Notes: generated by a model not told the origin, from the sequence alone. 64,000 nucleotides of DNA from CAYTTA01 sp964440655 (GCA_964440655.1 CAYTTA010000001.1:121304-185303); one strand, 5' to 3'; positions 25,079 through 37,168 are shown, numbered from the stretch's first letter. A program made the numbers and translations.

Positions 25079-25284
25079 GAAGGTCCGTTCCATCCTCTGA
25101 CATTGCACCCATATTCCGGTGCCCCCATTTTTTACGGACCAATTATTTTCAGACGGTATATCAAGCTTCAGTGATGAAAAACAGACCGGCTTTGACGGGA
25201 TCATCTCCCGCAGGATATCCGCCTGAATACCCATACTCCGCAGCGAGCGGAAAACTCATCATCTACTTATAAATCTGATCGGAT

Positions 25285-26274
25285 ATGGCTTCCTATTCCG
25301 TACTGGATCTGGCCGTGGTAACCCGCGGGAGCACGGCTGCCGAGGCAATCAAACGAAGCCGTGACCTGGCTGTTCACGTAGAAGAATGGGGTTACACCCG
25401 TTTCTGGATGGCTGAACATCACAATATGGAGAATATCGCAAGCACGGCCACACCGATCCTGCTGGGGTATGTAGCCGAGGCAACCAAAAGCATCCGGGTC
25501 GGCTCCGGAGGTGTGATGCTTCCGAACCACTCGCCGCTGATCGTCGCCGAACAGTTCGGCACGCTGGCCACCATCTATCCGGACCGGATCGACCTGGGAC
25601 TGGGACGCGCTCCCGGAACCGATCCTGTAACCGCTTCTGCGATCCGTCCGGACCGGATTGAGCAGGTGCAGAGGTTTCCGGACAGTGTCCGCCAGCTCCA
25701 GGCCTATTTCTCGGAAGAGAACCGGTCAGCCAAGGTGCGGGCTTTCCCCGCCGAGGGTACGGATGTTCCGATCTGGATCCTGGGTTCGAGCACGGACAGC
25801 GCCTGGCTGGCTGCGATGTACGGTCTTCCCTATGCCTTTGCCAGCCATTTTGCACCTGCCCAGCTCATCCCGGCACTGGAGATCTATTTCAGCAATTTTC
25901 GCCCTTCCCGCCAGCTGAGCGAACCTTACGCCATGCCCTGCATCAACATCATTGCAGCGGAAACGGATGAGGAGGCTCATTTCCTCTCGACATCACTCAA
26001 ACTGATGTTCACGGGGGTGGTAAGCGACAACCGCTCCCCGATGCCGCCCCCGGTGGAGAACATCGACGAAGTCTGGTCGCCGCAGGAAAAAATGATCGTC
26101 GAGCAGATGCTCGCCTGTACATTCATCGGTTCAACAGATACGCTGAAACATGAGCTGGCCGATTTTCTGGAACAGACCCAGGCGAACGAGATCATGATCT
26201 CCTCCAACATCTATGATCATCAGAAGAGGCTGGAGTCCCACAGGCTGACCGCAGAGGTTCTTAAGGATCTCTGA
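25285..26274 (+). CDS. Luciferase-like (LLM) flavin-dependent oxidoreductase
   Basis: A 329-residue bacterial luciferase-like monooxygenase, with the TIM-barrel segments [60 protein letters not shown] and [16 protein letters not shown]. It probably binds FMN or F420; the substrate is unknown and members are often annotated simply as LLM class oxidoreductases. ATG 25285 opens directly at the first strand. The gene stands alone between the dgcA terminator and a repeat-bearing leader. Confidence 0.9.
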   Translation: MASYSVLDLAVVTRGSTAAEAIKRSRDLAVHVEEWGYTRFWMAEHHNMENIASTATPILLGYVAEATKSIRVGSGGVMLPNHSPLIVAEQFGTLATIYPDRIDLGLGRAPGTDPVTASAIRPDRIEQVQRFPDSVRQLQAYFSEENRSAKVRAFPAEGTDVPIWILGSSTDSAWLAAMYGLPYAFASHFAPAQLIPALEIYFSNFRPSRQLSEPYAMPCINIIAAETDEEAHFLSTSLKLMFTGVVSDNRSPMPPPVENIDEVWSPQEKMIVEQMLACTFIGSTDTLKHELADFLEQTQANEIMISSNIYDHQKRLESHRLTAEVLKDL

Positions 26275-26421
26275 CGGGCGGACAACTCCGCAGCAACCTT
26301 CGGGAATGATTTTTCATGCCGGTCGCTTTAATTTCAGACCACCCGGGTAAAAATCATCGACCGGAACATTCTGCCGAACCGGCTGTCTAATCAGCTGTGA
26401 ACCAAGAGATTGAAGGATCTC

Positions 26422-26516
26422 CGCTTCAGCCAGACACAAAACAGACGGTATTAGAAGAGGCCGAGGGAAGCACCACACTAACCCCGGCGCTTCAGCCAGA
26501 CACAAAACAGACGGTA
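26422..26516. repeat. 29-base direct repeat, two copies 66 bases apart
   Basis: An identical 29-base sequence occurs at 26422-26450 and 26488-26516 (start CGCTTCAGCC, end CAGACGGTA). The second copy ends 5 bases before the ATG of the small barrel protein, so it covers the leader and displaces any normal RBS. The remaining spacer is unique. See findings. Confidence 0.9.
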
Positions 26517-26521
26517 CAAGA

Positions 26522-26998
26522 ATGAACAAGAACCTGCCCCTTCTGACCCTGCTTTTCATCCTGGCACTTCTCTCTGTTCCCCGGGAAGGTGTCGCCCAGA
26601 TCGGTGGCCCCAATGGAAATTTCGGGCTCGGACTGATTGTAGGAGAACCGGTGGGTGTCTCGGCCAAGTACTGGATGAGCAGTCGCTCGGCCTACTCGTT
26701 CGGGGTCGCCTGGTCTACAAGTGACCGGGATGAAGCCCTCTATCTTCATGCGGACTATGCGATCCACTCCTGGATGCAGGATGTGGAGAGGGGAAGGCTT
26801 GGTTTCTATTATGGGCTGGGAGGCCGTTTCCTGGTGGAAGATGATCCGCATATCGGTATTCGTGTACCGCTCGGACTGAACTACATGATTGACCGGACTC
26901 CGCTGGATCTCTTCTTTGAAGCGGTCCCGGTTCTGGACATCATACCCGATACGGACCTGAAGATCAACGGCGGTCTGGGTATCCGCTATTATTTCTGA
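26522..26998 (+). CDS. Small outer-membrane beta-barrel protein
   Basis: A 158-residue protein with a signal peptide (residues 1-25, cleavage after GVAQ) and a short barrel of alternating amphipathic strands: FGLGLIVGEPVGVSAKYWMS, GRLGFYYGLGGRFLVED, IGIRVPLGLNYMI, and a C-terminal GGLGIRYYF ending in Phe. It resembles unnamed outer-membrane proteins common in Bacteroidota and relatives; no function known. Its stop overlaps the 3' end of the convergent MscS gene by 10 bases. No clear RBS is present because the repeat abuts the ATG. Confidence 0.75.
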   Translation: MNKNLPLLTLLFILALLSVPREGVAQIGGPNGNFGLGLIVGEPVGVSAKYWMSSRSAYSFGVAWSTSDRDEALYLHADYAIHSWMQDVERGRLGFYYGLGGRFLVEDDPHIGIRVPLGLNYMIDRTPLDLFFEAVPVLDIIPDTDLKINGGLGIRYYF

Positions 26999-27882
26999 CC
27001 GGCTTCCTTCTCTTCCTCTCCGCCGGATTCTTTTTCGGGCGTCATGAAGTCGCTCTTCTCGAACACTTCGTTCAGGATCGCCTGCTCCGTGAATCCACTC
27101 TGACCGGCACGGACCGGCAGACGGATCACCAGATGGACCTCTCCCGCTTCCGGAACCTGAATGGTGACTCTCGGATCGACCGTCGGTACATCGAGCCCCC
27201 TCAGCTCGCTCAGACGGTTCATGTGACGACGCACCTGATCAAGGTAAGGGGCGCACTGCCGCCGTGCCGCCTCCAGAAACGCCGTGCGTGCCGAACGCCA
27301 ATCCTCATCCCGTTTGAAGGGCACTGAAAAGACATGAAGGAGATAGGGGCTGGAATAGGATTCATTGATCACCGGCTCGGATACCAGCAAGGAGTTGGGA
27401 ATGACAATCATGCGGCCGGTTCGCTGCTGGGTGCTCTTCCCCGGCCCCACCTCCAGTATGGTCGTTGCCAGCAGACTGAAGTCCACCACATCGCCCCGGT
27501 AATCCTTTATCTGGATACGGTCCCCGAGCGAGAAGGACCTGGAACGGGTCTTGATGAAGGAGCCGGTGATGCAGAGAATCAGCTCCTTGGTCGCCACGAC
27601 AAAAGCAACGGCGATGGCGACAAGAGAGAGCGCCAGGGTGCGCAGCTCTTCTCCCCAGATCATGACCATCCCCATCAGAAAGAGAAAAAAGAGACCGTTC
27701 CGTGTCTGGATAAGCCACTTCCGGCGGACATCGGGGGTGACATTGGACTGGCGGATCACCCGGTTCATGACCGTCCGCAGGATAAAAATGACGACAAGAA
27801 GAATTCCGGTACTGACCAGAAGGCTCATTGTCTGGGCGGTCAGCAGATTCTGCAATCTCACTTCGACGTTGTCAAACATCAT
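26989..27882 (-). CDS. MscS-family mechanosensitive channel
   Basis: A 297-residue channel protein. There are three membrane segments (residues about 17-36, 62-78, 82-105). The pore-helix region AVAFVVATKELILCITGSF runs into the MscS beta domain (SFSLGDRIQIKDYRGDVVDF; IVIPNSLLVSEPVIN). The C-terminal alpha/beta region ends in a charged tail. It lacks the long N-terminal domains of MscK/MscM types. It would release solutes on osmotic downshock. It is convergent with the barrel gene and divergent from gltB over about 430 bases. Confidence 0.88.
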   Translation of the reverse strand: MMFDNVEVRLQNLLTAQTMSLLVSTGILLVVIFILRTVMNRVIRQSNVTPDVRRKWLIQTRNGLFFLFLMGMVMIWGEELRTLALSLVAIAVAFVVATKELILCITGSFIKTRSRSFSLGDRIQIKDYRGDVVDFSLLATTILEVGPGKSTQQRTGRMIVIPNSLLVSEPVINESYSSPYLLHVFSVPFKRDEDWRSARTAFLEAARRQCAPYLDQVRRHMNRLSELRGLDVPTVDPRVTIQVPEAGEVHLVIRLPVRAGQSGFTEQAILNEVFEKSDFMTPEKESGGEEEKEAGQK

Positions 27883-28317
27883 GTATTACATGTTTGGGAC
27901 AATGAACCCGGTCTGTCACTCTCAGGACTGGATGGTGCTTCGGAGTGGAATAATAGCAAATATTCGGTCAAGGGACCTTCAGACAACCATGAAAAGTTCA
28001 TGGAAGGGCTTTTCTTCTTTATTTAGGAGTTTCACATGTTTCGTCGAATTAATTCAACAAAAATTCAAAAAAAGTAGATTTTTTAAGTCCCTTTTCTGGC
28101 CGGTTCTTATATTATTCCTGATTGATCAGAGTTTTTTTCTGTTCCTGCAGTGCAGGTTCAGGGATCATTCTCTCTGATTGGAAGTGAAACCGAAACAACC
28201 GTTCATCCCGAATTGGACAACCTCCTGATGAGACATTTCAGGCGTCAGAAAATACCTGAAGGTTAAATGACGCATCGGCATGCCCGGATGCGGGGTGGTC
28301 GGATTCATATACCGCGT
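27883..28317. promoter_or_regulatory. AT-rich divergent intergenic region, MscS/gltB
   Basis: About 435 bases without a convincing gene. The middle (about 28020-28130) is clearly richer in A/T than the flanks, with runs of A and T, a TTATATTATT stretch near 28108 and a near-palindrome CTGATTGATCAG around 28119-28130. These are promoter-like features for gltB. An open frame continuing from the antisense of MscS to 28177 is considered spurious. No riboswitch pattern was recognised. Confidence 0.4.
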
Positions 28318-31300
28318 ATGAGAAACCTTTCTCCTGCAAATAAGCCCCCTATTTACCGGGGAGTGTATGATCCCCGACATGAACACGATGCCTGCGGCAT
28401 CGGCTTTGTTGTAAATATCAATGGAGAGAAGAGCAACAGGATCATCCGGCAGGCACTGACCGTTCTGCACAACCTGGATCACCGGGGGGCCACCGGCAGC
28501 GAAGAGAATACAGGAGACGGTGCAGGGATCCTTATCCAGATCCCGGATTCATTTCTGAGAAAAACGTGTGAAGAGCTGAACATTGAACTCCCCGAAACGG
28601 GAGAGTATGCAGTCGGAATGGTCTTTCTTCCGCGCGGACGCAACGAGCAGCGTCTCTGCCAAACCCTCATTGAAGAGTCCGCCCGCCGCCATGGCCAGCC
28701 GCTGATCGGGTGGAGAGAGGTGCCCACCGATCATACCGATCTGGGCCTCTCCGCGCGGGCGAGTGAGCCCGCCATCTTCCAGTTTTTCATCCGGCGCAGT
28801 GCCGATCTTCAGACCGGTCTCGACTTTGAGCGCAAGCTCTGGCTGATCCGTCGCCACGCGACCCGGGCTGTGTTGAAGAGTTCGCTCTCCGCCCCGGACC
28901 GGGAGACCTTTTACATCTGCAGCCTCTCCTCCCGCACCCTGATCTACAAGGGGATGCTCACACCGAAGCAGCTCCAGGGATATTTCCCCGATCTCACCGA
29001 TTCGGGAATGGAGTCGGCTCTGGCGCTGGTCCACTCCCGTTTCAGCACCAACACCTTCCCGAGCTGGAAGCTTGCGCACCCCTACCGCTACATGATCCAC
29101 AACGGGGAGATCAACACCCTGAAGGGGAACGAGAACTGGATGCGTGCCCGGGAGAGCCGCCTCGCCTCCGGATGGTTCGGTGATGAACTGAACAGCCTTT
29201 TTCCCATCATCGAAGAGGATGGCAGCGACTCGGCCAAATTTGACAACTGCCTGGAGTTCCTGGCACTCAACGGCCGTTCTCTTCCACATGCCATGATGAT
29301 GATGATTCCCGAGCCCTGGGAGAAGCATCTTCAAATGGATCCCGACCGCCGGGCTTTTTACGAATATCACAGCTGTCTGATGGAGCCGTGGGACGGACCC
29401 GCCTCCATTGCTTTTACCGATGGCAGAATCGTGGGGGCCACCCTGGACCGGAACGGTCTGCGTCCCTCCCGCTACTATGTGCTTCAGGACAGCACCGTGG
29501 TTCTGGCATCGGAAGTGGGCGTGCTGGAGATCCCGGCGGAGGAGATTGTAAGGAAGGACCGCCTGCGGCCCGGCCGCATGCTTCTGATCGACACCGAAGA
29601 GGGGCGCATTATCAGTGATGAGGAGATCAAGGCAGAGATCGCATCGGAACGCCCCTATCGCCAGTGGCTGGAGGAGAACCTGGTCCGTTTCGATGAATTG
29701 ACCCGTGATCTCTCCATGGAGGAACCGGACACCCCTCACGACGAGGTGGTGCAGAAACAGAAAATATTCGGCTACACCTGGGAGGACCTTCAGATCAACG
29801 TGGGTCCGATGGCCGAGAATATGCTCCAGCCGATCGGCTCCATGGGCAACGACGCGCCGCTCGCAGTGCTGTCGGACCGCAGCAAGCCACTCTACGACTA
29901 CTTCAAGCAGCTCTTCGCCCAGGTGACCAATCCGCCGATCGATCCGATCCGGGAAGAGCTGGTCACCTCCACCGAATCGGTCCTCGGATCGGGCGGGAAT
30001 CTGCTGGAGCCGGGACCGGAGAACTGCCGCATGCTCCAGATCCCCGATCCGGTTCTGACCAACGAGCAGCTTCACCGGTTGCGAAGCCTGAACCGGGAGG
30101 GATTCCGAAGCCGGACCCTCCCCATTCTCTTCCCAACCGAATCGGGAGGTGAGGGACTGGAGAGGGCTCTCGACGAGCTTTTCGAGGCGGCCGACCGGGC
30201 CATCGCCGATGGGATCCAGCTCCTTGTTCTCTCCGACAGGGATGTCTCTGCCGTCAATGTTCCCATTCCGGCGCTTCTGGCGGTCTCCGGACTGCATCAT
30301 CATCTGATCCGATCGGGAACCCGCACGCGGGTGGGAATTGTGCTGGAGTCGGGTGAACCTCGGGAGGTGCACCACTTCTGTACCCTGATCGGCTACGGGG
30401 TCGATGCGGTCAACCCCTGGATGGCCTATGAATCACTGCACGATCTAATCCGGGAGGGTTTCCTGAAGATCGACTACCGGAAAGCGGTGAAAGGGTACAA
30501 CAAGGCAGTGGTCAAGGGGATCGTCAAGGTGATGTCCAAGATGGGGATCTCCACCATCAAGTCCTACCGGGGCGCCCAGATCTTCGAGGCCCTGGGCATC
30601 AGCCGTGAGGTGATTGACCGCTACTTCACGCGGACAGACTCCCGCATCGGTGGCATCGGACTCGACACGATCGCCCTTGAGGCACAGATGAGGCACCGGC
30701 AGGCATTTCCCGGGATCCGGCTCAACGGCCAGGTGCTGGAGGAAGAAGGGCAGTACAAGTGGCGGCGCAACGGCGAGTACCATATGTACAATCCTGAGAC
30801 GGTCCACCTGCTGCAGTTCGCCACGAAGATCGGGGATTACGGACTCTACAAGGAGTATGCAAAACGGCTGGATGAGCAGCAGGATCCATACCCGACCCTC
30901 AGACATCTGTTGGAGTTTGCGGAAGAGACGGAACCGGTACCTCTCGAGGAGGTGGAGCCGGTCGATTCGATCGTCCGGCGGTTCAAGACCGGGGCGATGT
31001 CCTACGGCTCCATCAGCCAGGAGACCCATGAAGCCCTGGCCATTGCAATGAACCGGCTGGGCGGGAAGAGCAACACCGGTGAAGGCGGAGAGGACCCCCA
31101 TCGCTACATCCCCGATCCGAACGGAGACTCCCGCAACAGCGCGATCAAGCAGGTTGCCTCCGGCCGTTTCGGGGTGACAAGCGAGTATCTGGTTCAGGGA
31201 GAGGAGATCCAGATCAAGATGGCACAGGGTGCAAAGCCGGGTGAGGGGGGAGAACTTCCGGGCCGCAAGGTCTACCCCTGGATCGCCAGAGCGCGTCACT

Positions 31301-32934
31301 CCACTCCGGGGGTGGGGTTGATCTCCCCCCCTCCCCATCACGACATCTACTCGATCGAGGATCTTGCCCAGCTGATCCACGATCTGAAGAATGCCAACAT
31401 GAACGCGCGGATCAACGTGAAACTGGTCTCCGAAGCGGGTGTCGGAACGATCGCGGCGGGAGTGGCCAAGGGGTATGCCGATGTGATCCTGATCAGCGGG
31501 CATGACGGAGGAACAGGGGCATCGCCGCAGACCAGTATCAAGCATGCCGGCCTTCCCTGGGAGCTGGGCCTGGCCGAAACTCATCAGACGCTGGTCCTCA
31601 ACAATCTCCGGAGCCGGGTGGTGCTGGAGACCGACGGTCAGATCAAAACGGGACGCGATGTTGTAATCGCCGCCCTTCTGGGGGCCGAGGAGTTCGGCTT
31701 CGGCACCAGCGCGCTCATTGCGCTGGGCTGCGTCATGATGAGGGTCTGCCATCTGGACACCTGCCCGGTCGGCATCGCCACCCAGAATCCCGAACTGCGA
31801 CACAAATTCAAAGGGGATCCCGCCCATGTCGTCAATTTCATGCGGTTTGTGGCACAGGATGTCCGCGAATGGATGGCCCGTCTCGGTTTCCGGACCATCG
31901 ACGAGATGATCGGACGAAGTGACCTTCTTCGCCAGCGGAAAACAAGCCACTGGAAAGCATCGCAGCTCGATCTCTCCTGCATCCTCCGGCGTCCGGAAAC
32001 AGGACCTGAAGTCGGGACACGGCAACTGATCCTGCAGAACCACGGCCTGGAAAACTCGCTCGACCTGAAGGTGCTGCTTGATCTGTGCGAGCCCGCACTT
32101 GCCGAGAGAAAACCGGTTCGGGCACGGCTTTCGATCCGAAACATCAACCGTGTGACCGGAACCATCGTAGGAAGTGAGATCACCCGGCGATACGGCCGGA
32201 ACGGCCTGCCGGAGGACACCATCCACCTTCGTTTTTCCGGATCCGCCGGTCAGAGTTTCGGTGCCTTCATTCCACGCGGCCTGACCCTGGAACTGGAGGG
32301 GGATGCCAACGACTACTTCGGAAAGGGGCTCTCCGGCGGCAAGCTGATCCTCTATTCGCCCAAAGAGTCCAGGTTCAATGCCGAAGAGAACATCATTGCC
32401 GGCAACGTCTGTCTCTATGGTGCCACCTCCGGCGAAGCCTATCTGGCGGGTGTCGCCGGTGAGCGGTTCTGCGTAAGAAACAGCGGGGCAAGCGCCGTGG
32501 TCGAGGGGACCGGCGATCACGGATGTGAATACATGACCGGAGGCCGGGTGGTGGTTCTCGGCCCCACCGGAAGAAATTTTGCCGCGGGGATGTCGGGAGG
32601 CATCGCCTGGGTGCTTGACCGGGATGGATCCTTCGAGCGTAACTGCAACCGCGAGATGGTGCAACTGGAGCGACTTGAGGAGGAAGAAGAGATCCGGCTG
32701 GTGGAACGGATGATCCGGAACCACTGCCGCTACACGAACAGTGTTTTGGGCTGGAGGATTCTGGCCAACTGGGAGAAGATGGTCCCCCTGTTTGTCAGGG
32801 TGATGCCGGTCGACTACAAGCGGGCTCTCTACTGGATCGAGGAGTCCCGCAAGAAAGGGCTGGACGAGGAGGAAGCCCTGATGGAGGCGTTCCAGAGAAA
32901 CAAGGAAGAAAAAGCACGGGCGGCCGGAGTATGA
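28318..32934 (+). CDS. gltB: Glutamate synthase (GOGAT) large subunit
   Basis: A 1538-residue enzyme. The N-terminal glutamine amidotransferase nucleophile is C26 in [11 protein letters not shown], preceded by a propeptide. Then come the central domain, the FMN-binding synthase domain ([47 protein letters not shown]) and the 3Fe-4S site [15 protein letters not shown]. The C-terminal beta-helix has repeated glycine patterns ([20 protein letters not shown]). It makes two glutamates from glutamine and 2-oxoglutarate. ATG 28318 is preferred over 28267: it starts directly before the conserved segment. The small subunit follows after 120 bases. Confidence 0.95.
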   Translation: MRNLSPANKPPIYRGVYDPRHEHDACGIGFVVNINGEKSNRIIRQALTVLHNLDHRGATGSEENTGDGAGILIQIPDSFLRKTCEELNIELPETGEYAVGMVFLPRGRNEQRLCQTLIEESARRHGQPLIGWREVPTDHTDLGLSARASEPAIFQFFIRRSADLQTGLDFERKLWLIRRHATRAVLKSSLSAPDRETFYICSLSSRTLIYKGMLTPKQLQGYFPDLTDSGMESALALVHSRFSTNTFPSWKLAHPYRYMIHNGEINTLKGNENWMRARESRLASGWFGDELNSLFPIIEEDGSDSAKFDNCLEFLALNGRSLPHAMMMMIPEPWEKHLQMDPDRRAFYEYHSCLMEPWDGPASIAFTDGRIVGATLDRNGLRPSRYYVLQDSTVVLASEVGVLEIPAEEIVRKDRLRPGRMLLIDTEEGRIISDEEIKAEIASERPYRQWLEENLVRFDELTRDLSMEEPDTPHDEVVQKQKIFGYTWEDLQINVGPMAENMLQPIGSMGNDAPLAVLSDRSKPLYDYFKQLFAQVTNPPIDPIREELVTSTESVLGSGGNLLEPGPENCRMLQIPDPVLTNEQLHRLRSLNREGFRSRTLPILFPTESGGEGLERALDELFEAADRAIADGIQLLVLSDRDVSAVNVPIPALLAVSGLHHHLIRSGTRTRVGIVLESGEPREVHHFCTLIGYGVDAVNPWMAYESLHDLIREGFLKIDYRKAVKGYNKAVVKGIVKVMSKMGISTIKSYRGAQIFEALGISREVIDRYFTRTDSRIGGIGLDTIALEAQMRHRQAFPGIRLNGQVLEEEGQYKWRRNGEYHMYNPETVHLLQFATKIGDYGLYKEYAKRLDEQQDPYPTLRHLLEFAEETEPVPLEEVEPVDSIVRRFKTGAMSYGSISQETHEALAIAMNRLGGKSNTGEGGEDPHRYIPDPNGDSRNSAIKQVASGRFGVTSEYLVQGEEIQIKMAQGAKPGEGGELPGRKVYPWIARARHSTPGVGLISPPPHHDIYSIEDLAQLIHDLKNANMNARINVKLVSEAGVGTIAAGVAKGYADVILISGHDGGTGASPQTSIKHAGLPWELGLAETHQTLVLNNLRSRVVLETDGQIKTGRDVVIAALLGAEEFGFGTSALIALGCVMMRVCHLDTCPVGIATQNPELRHKFKGDPAHVVNFMRFVAQDVREWMARLGFRTIDEMIGRSDLLRQRKTSHWKASQLDLSCILRRPETGPEVGTRQLILQNHGLENSLDLKVLLDLCEPALAERKPVRARLSIRNINRVTGTIVGSEITRRYGRNGLPEDTIHLRFSGSAGQSFGAFIPRGLTLELEGDANDYFGKGLSGGKLILYSPKESRFNAEENIIAGNVCLYGATSGEAYLAGVAGERFCVRNSGASAVVEGTGDHGCEYMTGGRVVVLGPTGRNFAAGMSGGIAWVLDRDGSFERNCNREMVQLERLEEEEEIRLVERMIRNHCRYTNSVLGWRILANWEKMVPLFVRVMPVDYKRALYWIEESRKKGLDEEEALMEAFQRNKEEKARAAGV

Positions 32935-33054
32935 TCCCGGAACACGTCTAGGAACGCCATCATCAGACACTCCGTGCTGATCCTGTACAATTCTGTGCAG
33001 ATCTCTGTGCAGATCGACATCTGTTAATCGACACCTTTTGCAGACCGACAACAC

Positions 33055-34539
33055 ATGGGTAAAGTAACCGGATTTCTTGAATTTGAACGCAGATCCACTC
33101 CCTGGCAGCCGCCCTCCGAGCGGGTTCACAGCTGGGATGAGCTCTACCGCCCCTTGCCGGAGGAGGAACTCCGGCGACAGGGTGCCCGCTGCATGGATTG
33201 CGGAATACCTTTCTGCCAGAGCGGAACAGAGATCGGGGGTAAAACGATGGGGTGCCCGATCAACAACCTCATCCCGGAATGGAACGATCTGGTCTATCGC
33301 GGCAAGTGGAAAGAGGCTCTTCACAGGCTGCATAAAACCAACAATTTCCCGGAATTCACCGGGCGTGTCTGTCCTGCTCCCTGCGAGGGATCCTGCGTGC
33401 TGGGACTGATCGCCAAACCGGTGGCCATCAAGAGCATCGAGCAGGCGATCATCGACCATGCGTTCGAGCAGGGATGGGTGGTCCCCGAACCCCCTGCCCG
33501 GCGGACGGGAAAAAGTGTAGGGATCGTCGGGTCCGGCCCCGCCGGGCTGGCGGCCGCCGATCAGCTCAACAAAGCGGGTCATCTGGTCACGGTCTATGAG
33601 CGGGCCGACCGGATCGGAGGCCTGCTCATGTATGGCATCCCCAACATGAAACTGGACAAGTCGGTCGTCCAGAGGCGTGTGGATCTGCTGGCTGCGGAAG
33701 GGGTCACCTTTGTGACCGGCACGGAAATCGGCACGGATATGGAAGCCCCGGAGCTGCTGCGCCGGCATGATGCAGTCATTCTGGCGGGCGGTGCCACCCG
33801 GCCGCGCGATCTCCCCATCGAGGGGCGCGAGCTGGAAGGGATCCATTTTGCCATGGATTTTCTGCGTTCCGACACAAAAAGTCTGCTTGACTCCGGCCAC
33901 ACCGACGGAAACTATATCTCTGCCGCAGGGAAGAGTGTGATCGTGATCGGAGGTGGAGACACCGGCACCGACTGCATCAGCACCTCCCTGCGACACGGAT
34001 GCAAGAGCCTGGTGCAGTTCGAGATCCTGCCCAAACCGCCGGGAGAGCGATCGGAAGAGAATCCCTGGCCGCAGTGGCCCAACATCTACCGGGTGGATTA
34101 CGGCCAGGAAGAGGCGCGGGTCGCCTTCGGAGAGGATCCCCGTCAGTTTCAGGTGATGACAAAAAGGTTTGCGGGCGATGAAGAGGGACGCGTAAAAGAG
34201 CTGCACACGGTCCGGATCGAATGGGTGACCGATGAATCGGGACGGAAGATTCCGAGAGAGATCGAAGGCACGGAGAAGGTGTGGCCCGCCGATCTGGTCC
34301 TGCTGGCCATGGGATTCCTGGGCCCGGAGAACCGGATGCTCGAACAGTTCGGCATTGAACAGGATGCCCGTTCCAATGTCCGTGCCGATCATGGCCGCTT
34401 TACTACCAATGTGGAGGGTGTCTTCGCCGCCGGAGACATGCGCCGGGGGCAGAGTCTGGTGGTCTGGGCGATCAACGAGGGGCGGGGAGCGGCACGGGAA
34501 TGCGACCGTTGGCTCATGGGCCGGACCGAGCTTCCCTGA
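33055..34539 (+). CDS. gltD: Glutamate synthase small subunit
   Basis: A 494-residue FAD/NAD(P)H-binding subunit. N-terminal Cys clusters for two 4Fe-4S centres are seen in [25 protein letters not shown] and [12 protein letters not shown]. The FAD Rossmann motif is [16 protein letters not shown], and the NADPH site is [13 protein letters not shown]. The C-terminal [20 protein letters not shown] is typical. It passes electrons to GltB. Its TGA stop lies within a 12-base palindrome that also contains the stop of the convergent ATPase. Confidence 0.95.
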   Translation: MGKVTGFLEFERRSTPWQPPSERVHSWDELYRPLPEEELRRQGARCMDCGIPFCQSGTEIGGKTMGCPINNLIPEWNDLVYRGKWKEALHRLHKTNNFPEFTGRVCPAPCEGSCVLGLIAKPVAIKSIEQAIIDHAFEQGWVVPEPPARRTGKSVGIVGSGPAGLAAADQLNKAGHLVTVYERADRIGGLLMYGIPNMKLDKSVVQRRVDLLAAEGVTFVTGTEIGTDMEAPELLRRHDAVILAGGATRPRDLPIEGRELEGIHFAMDFLRSDTKSLLDSGHTDGNYISAAGKSVIVIGGGDTGTDCISTSLRHGCKSLVQFEILPKPPGERSEENPWPQWPNIYRVDYGQEEARVAFGEDPRQFQVMTKRFAGDEEGRVKELHTVRIEWVTDESGRKIPREIEGTEKVWPADLVLLAMGFLGPENRMLEQFGIEQDARSNVRADHGRFTTNVEGVFAAGDMRRGQSLVVWAINEGRGAARECDRWLMGRTELP

Positions 34540-34547
34540 CCGGTCAG
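34536..34547. terminator. Palindrome containing both convergent stop codons
   Basis: CTGACCGGTCAG is a perfect 12-base palindrome. The gltD stop TGA (34537-34539) and the ATPase stop (34546-34544) occupy its two arms. As a hairpin it would be too tight to be a good terminator, so its symmetry may simply reflect shared stop codons. Confidence 0.35.
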
Positions 34548-36517
34548 GAGAAATCCATCTTCTGAATACGGATTGCATTCAGAATGGCAAGAAGAGCCAC
34601 TCCTACATCTGCAAAGACCGCTCCCCAGAGAGAGGCGATCCCGACAGCTCCGGCCGCCATGACGGCGGTCTTGACCCCCAGCGCGAGTCCGATATTCTGC
34701 CAGACGATCCGACGGGTGGCACGACCGATCCGGATGGCGGTGGCAATCCGGGAGGGAGTGTCGGTCTGGATCACGACATCCGCCGTTTCGATCGCCACAT
34801 CACTGCCCATCGCCCCCATCGCGATTCCGACATCGCTTGCTGCCAGCACCGGGGCGTCGTTGATTCCGTCTCCGGCATAGATCAGTGTTCCCGGATAACG
34901 GTTCTTCAGTTCCTCCACCTTCTCCGCCTTCTCATGGGGCAGCAATCCTGCATGGACCTCGTCCATACCCAGCAGATCGGCCACCTGCTGTGCCTCCTCC
35001 GGGCGGTCTCCGCTCAGCATGACGGTCCGACCAACCCCGAGCTTCCTCAGCTCATCCATCAGCCCCTCCGCATCACTTCGAATCTCATCGTTGAGTGTGA
35101 ATACTCCCCTGACCTCCCCCTCCACAGAGACGTAGACGGCTGTTCCTCTCTCCGCTGCGCTTCCGTATCCATTCAGGAGAATCTTTTCATGCTCCATGAA
35201 CTCTCTGTTTCCGATGCAGACCCGTTTCCCATCCACCTTCGCATCGACTCCCATGCCTGGTATCTCATTCTGATACTCCACTGCCGGAAGAGTCTCTCCG
35301 TTGTACGGATCGTTACTTCCGTTCCCCGTTTGCATATCCCATCTTTCCTCCTGAATTGAACCATGGTGGAGCGCTTCGCGATGATCGGCGCCAATTGAGG
35401 GCTCCCGCCCGATCCGGCTCCGGAGATGGTCTGAGATGGCCCGCGCCGTCGGGTGGGTGGAATTCTCTTCAACGGCAAGTATGAGACGGAACAGTTCACG
35501 GCTATCGGTCGGGAAGTCCGCTTTTTCCACGGCAAAGCGTCCTCTTGTAAGTGTTCCTGTCTTGTCAAAGACAGCCGTCCGCACCGAGGTGAGCGTATCG
35601 AGAAATGTGGCCCCCTTTACCAGGATTCCGTTCTGTGAGGCAGCCCCCACCCCCCCGAAATAGCCAAGGGGGATGGAGATCACCAAAGCGCAGGGGCAGG
35701 AGATCACCAGGAAAACAAGCCCGCGGTAGAGCCACTCTTTGAACTGCCACTCTGTGACAAAAAGTGCAGGCAGAAAGATCAGAAGAAGCGCAAGCCCCAC
35801 CACCGCAGGAGTATAATAACGTGAAAATGTTCGAATAAACCGTTCGGTTTTAGCCTTTCGAAGGGAAGACTCCTCCACCATGGCCAGAATCCGGGAGATG
35901 TAACTCTCCGCAAACGTGCCGCTTGCGCGGATGCGGATCACCTTCGTCAGGTTGATCATCCCGGTATAGACAGCATCCCCCGATGCATAGGAACGCGGCA
36001 GGCTCTCCCCGGTAAGGGCAGAGGTGTCAAATTCCGCAGCCCCATCCAGAAGAACTCCGTCCAGGGGGACTCTTTCACCCGGCTGTACAAGAAGCACTTC
36101 TCCGGGGTCGACCTCACGGGGATGGAGAAGAACCGACTCTCCGTTTCTCTCCACACGAGCCTGCTCCGGACGCAGGTCCAGGAGTGATCGGATATTGCGG
36201 CGGGCACGGTGAACCGCGCCATGCTGAAACTCCTCTCCGATCGTGTAGAAAAGCATCACCGCCACTCCTTCCGGGAATTCGCCGATCGCAAAGGCTCCTG
36301 TGGTGGCGATTCCCATCAGAAAGAACTCGGTAAAAACTTCTCCTTTGCGAAGAAGACTCCATGCCTGCCCGAGAACCGGCAGACCGACCGGTATATAAGC
36401 TGCCAGATACCAGATCAGCCGCAACTCATCCCTGAACGCAGGGATGGTGAAAAAGTGATCAGCCAGCAGTCCGGCCACCAGCATGATGAGACTGAAAAGT
36501 ATCGCCCGGATATTCAT
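34544..36517 (-). CDS. Zn/Cd/Pb-type P1B ATPase lacking the HMA domain
   Basis: A 657-residue heavy-metal ATPase of the ZntA class. It has no N-terminal CxxC domain; the first helix begins at residue 6. Motifs: [18 protein letters not shown] in helix 4, the transport site C274-P-C276 ([18 protein letters not shown]), the phosphorylated D318 in DKTGTLTRG, the STHPTA variant of the HP motif, and [10 protein letters not shown]. The last helix has a Asp in [14 protein letters not shown], typical of divalent Zn/Cd exporters. The N-domain contains a longer insertion rich in His and Gly (about residues 370-420). A Fur-family gene lies upstream, and both promoters share a motif. Confidence 0.9.
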   Translation of the reverse strand: MNIRAILFSLIMLVAGLLADHFFTIPAFRDELRLIWYLAAYIPVGLPVLGQAWSLLRKGEVFTEFFLMGIATTGAFAIGEFPEGVAVMLFYTIGEEFQHGAVHRARRNIRSLLDLRPEQARVERNGESVLLHPREVDPGEVLLVQPGERVPLDGVLLDGAAEFDTSALTGESLPRSYASGDAVYTGMINLTKVIRIRASGTFAESYISRILAMVEESSLRKAKTERFIRTFSRYYTPAVVGLALLLIFLPALFVTEWQFKEWLYRGLVFLVISCPCALVISIPLGYFGGVGAASQNGILVKGATFLDTLTSVRTAVFDKTGTLTRGRFAVEKADFPTDSRELFRLILAVEENSTHPTARAISDHLRSRIGREPSIGADHREALHHGSIQEERWDMQTGNGSNDPYNGETLPAVEYQNEIPGMGVDAKVDGKRVCIGNREFMEHEKILLNGYGSAAERGTAVYVSVEGEVRGVFTLNDEIRSDAEGLMDELRKLGVGRTVMLSGDRPEEAQQVADLLGMDEVHAGLLPHEKAEKVEELKNRYPGTLIYAGDGINDAPVLAASDVGIAMGAMGSDVAIETADVVIQTDTPSRIATAIRIGRATRRIVWQNIGLALGVKTAVMAAGAVGIASLWGAVFADVGVALLAILNAIRIQKMDFS

Positions 36518-36581
36518 TCCCTTTCCTGAATCTGCAGTGAAATATGAAGCTTTTGATATTCAAGCTACGATTCAGGAGAAT

Positions 36582-36595
36582 GCAACACTATTGCA
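36582..36595 (-). promoter_or_regulatory. Candidate Fur-family operator, ATPase promoter
   Basis: TGCAACACTATTGCA (36581-36595) has inverted arms TGCAA/TTGCA. It is 64 bases upstream of the ATPase start and shares GCA-n-C-n-CTATTGCA with a site upstream of the adjacent Fur-family gene (37169-37182). It is probably a metal-responsive operator. Confidence 0.5.
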
Positions 36596-36714
36596 AAGGG
36601 CACCGGGAATGGATGAGCAAGAGGTGTGCGACCCGGAAAAAGAGGTGCCGGACTCGGTGAGTTCACAACCATTCACATGAAAGGACTCTCCTCTCTTTCG
36701 TTCCAGAAGCGGGA

Positions 36715-37143
36715 TCAGGCGGTAAGACAGGAGGGGCAGGTTCCGTTGATCACAAAATTGACCGAGGTTGGATGAAAAGTCTCCGGCAATTTCATTTCCG
36801 GAATCCGGACATCGGAGAAACAGTAGGTCCGGCTGCATTCTGAGCAGTGGAAATGGGGGTGCATATCGGCCGGATAGGCACAATGACAGTCATCTTCACA
36901 GAGTGCGAACTTCCGTGTTCCGCTCTCATCGTGAATTTCGTGGACCAGCCCGTGATCATGGAAAACATTGAGTGTTCGCCAGAGAGTGGTCCGATCGGAG
37001 CGTGGAAACTCCTCTTCCAGATCGCTCAGGCTTACAGCGACACCACACCGGATCATGAAATCGAGAATCAGAAGCCGGACTGCCGTTGGCTGGATCTGCC
37101 GCCTCATCAGTTTGGCTTCCAGTTGGACATGAGGAGTAGTCAT
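36715..37143 (-). CDS. Fur-family metalloregulator (Zur/Fur type)
   Basis: A 142-residue Fur-family repressor. The winged helix has IQPTAVRLLILDFMIRCGVA and FPRSDRTTLWRTLNVFHDHG. The dimerisation domain carries metal ligands HCAYPADMHPHFHCSECSRT and the C-terminal CPSC motif, so the structural zinc site has both CxxC pairs. ATG 37143 (GGGGTG upstream) is chosen over a GTG at 37152. Being upstream of a Zn/Cd-type exporter points to a zinc-related role, although exporters are more often controlled by other families; an Fe, Mn or peroxide sensor is possible. Confidence 0.85.
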   Translation of the reverse strand: MTTPHVQLEAKLMRRQIQPTAVRLLILDFMIRCGVAVSLSDLEEEFPRSDRTTLWRTLNVFHDHGLVHEIHDESGTRKFALCEDDCHCAYPADMHPHFHCSECSRTYCFSDVRIPEMKLPETFHPTSVNFVINGTCPSCLTA

Positions 37144-37168
37144 CGTTATCACCCCGTTTTTCTGCTTC

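Noticed and set aside
26422..26516. Possible CRISPR repeats
   Set aside because: Only two copies, one spacer of 37 bases, no cas genes, and the second repeat abuts a start codon.
34536..34547. Palindrome between gltD and the ATPase as a regulatory site
   Set aside because: It lies at the 3' end of both genes; its symmetry is largely explained by the two opposed TGA stops.
30445..34578. A 1377-codon open frame on the minus strand opposite gltB-gltD
   Set aside because: It is the antisense of conserved GOGAT genes and arises from GC-rich codon positions; the translation has no family pattern.
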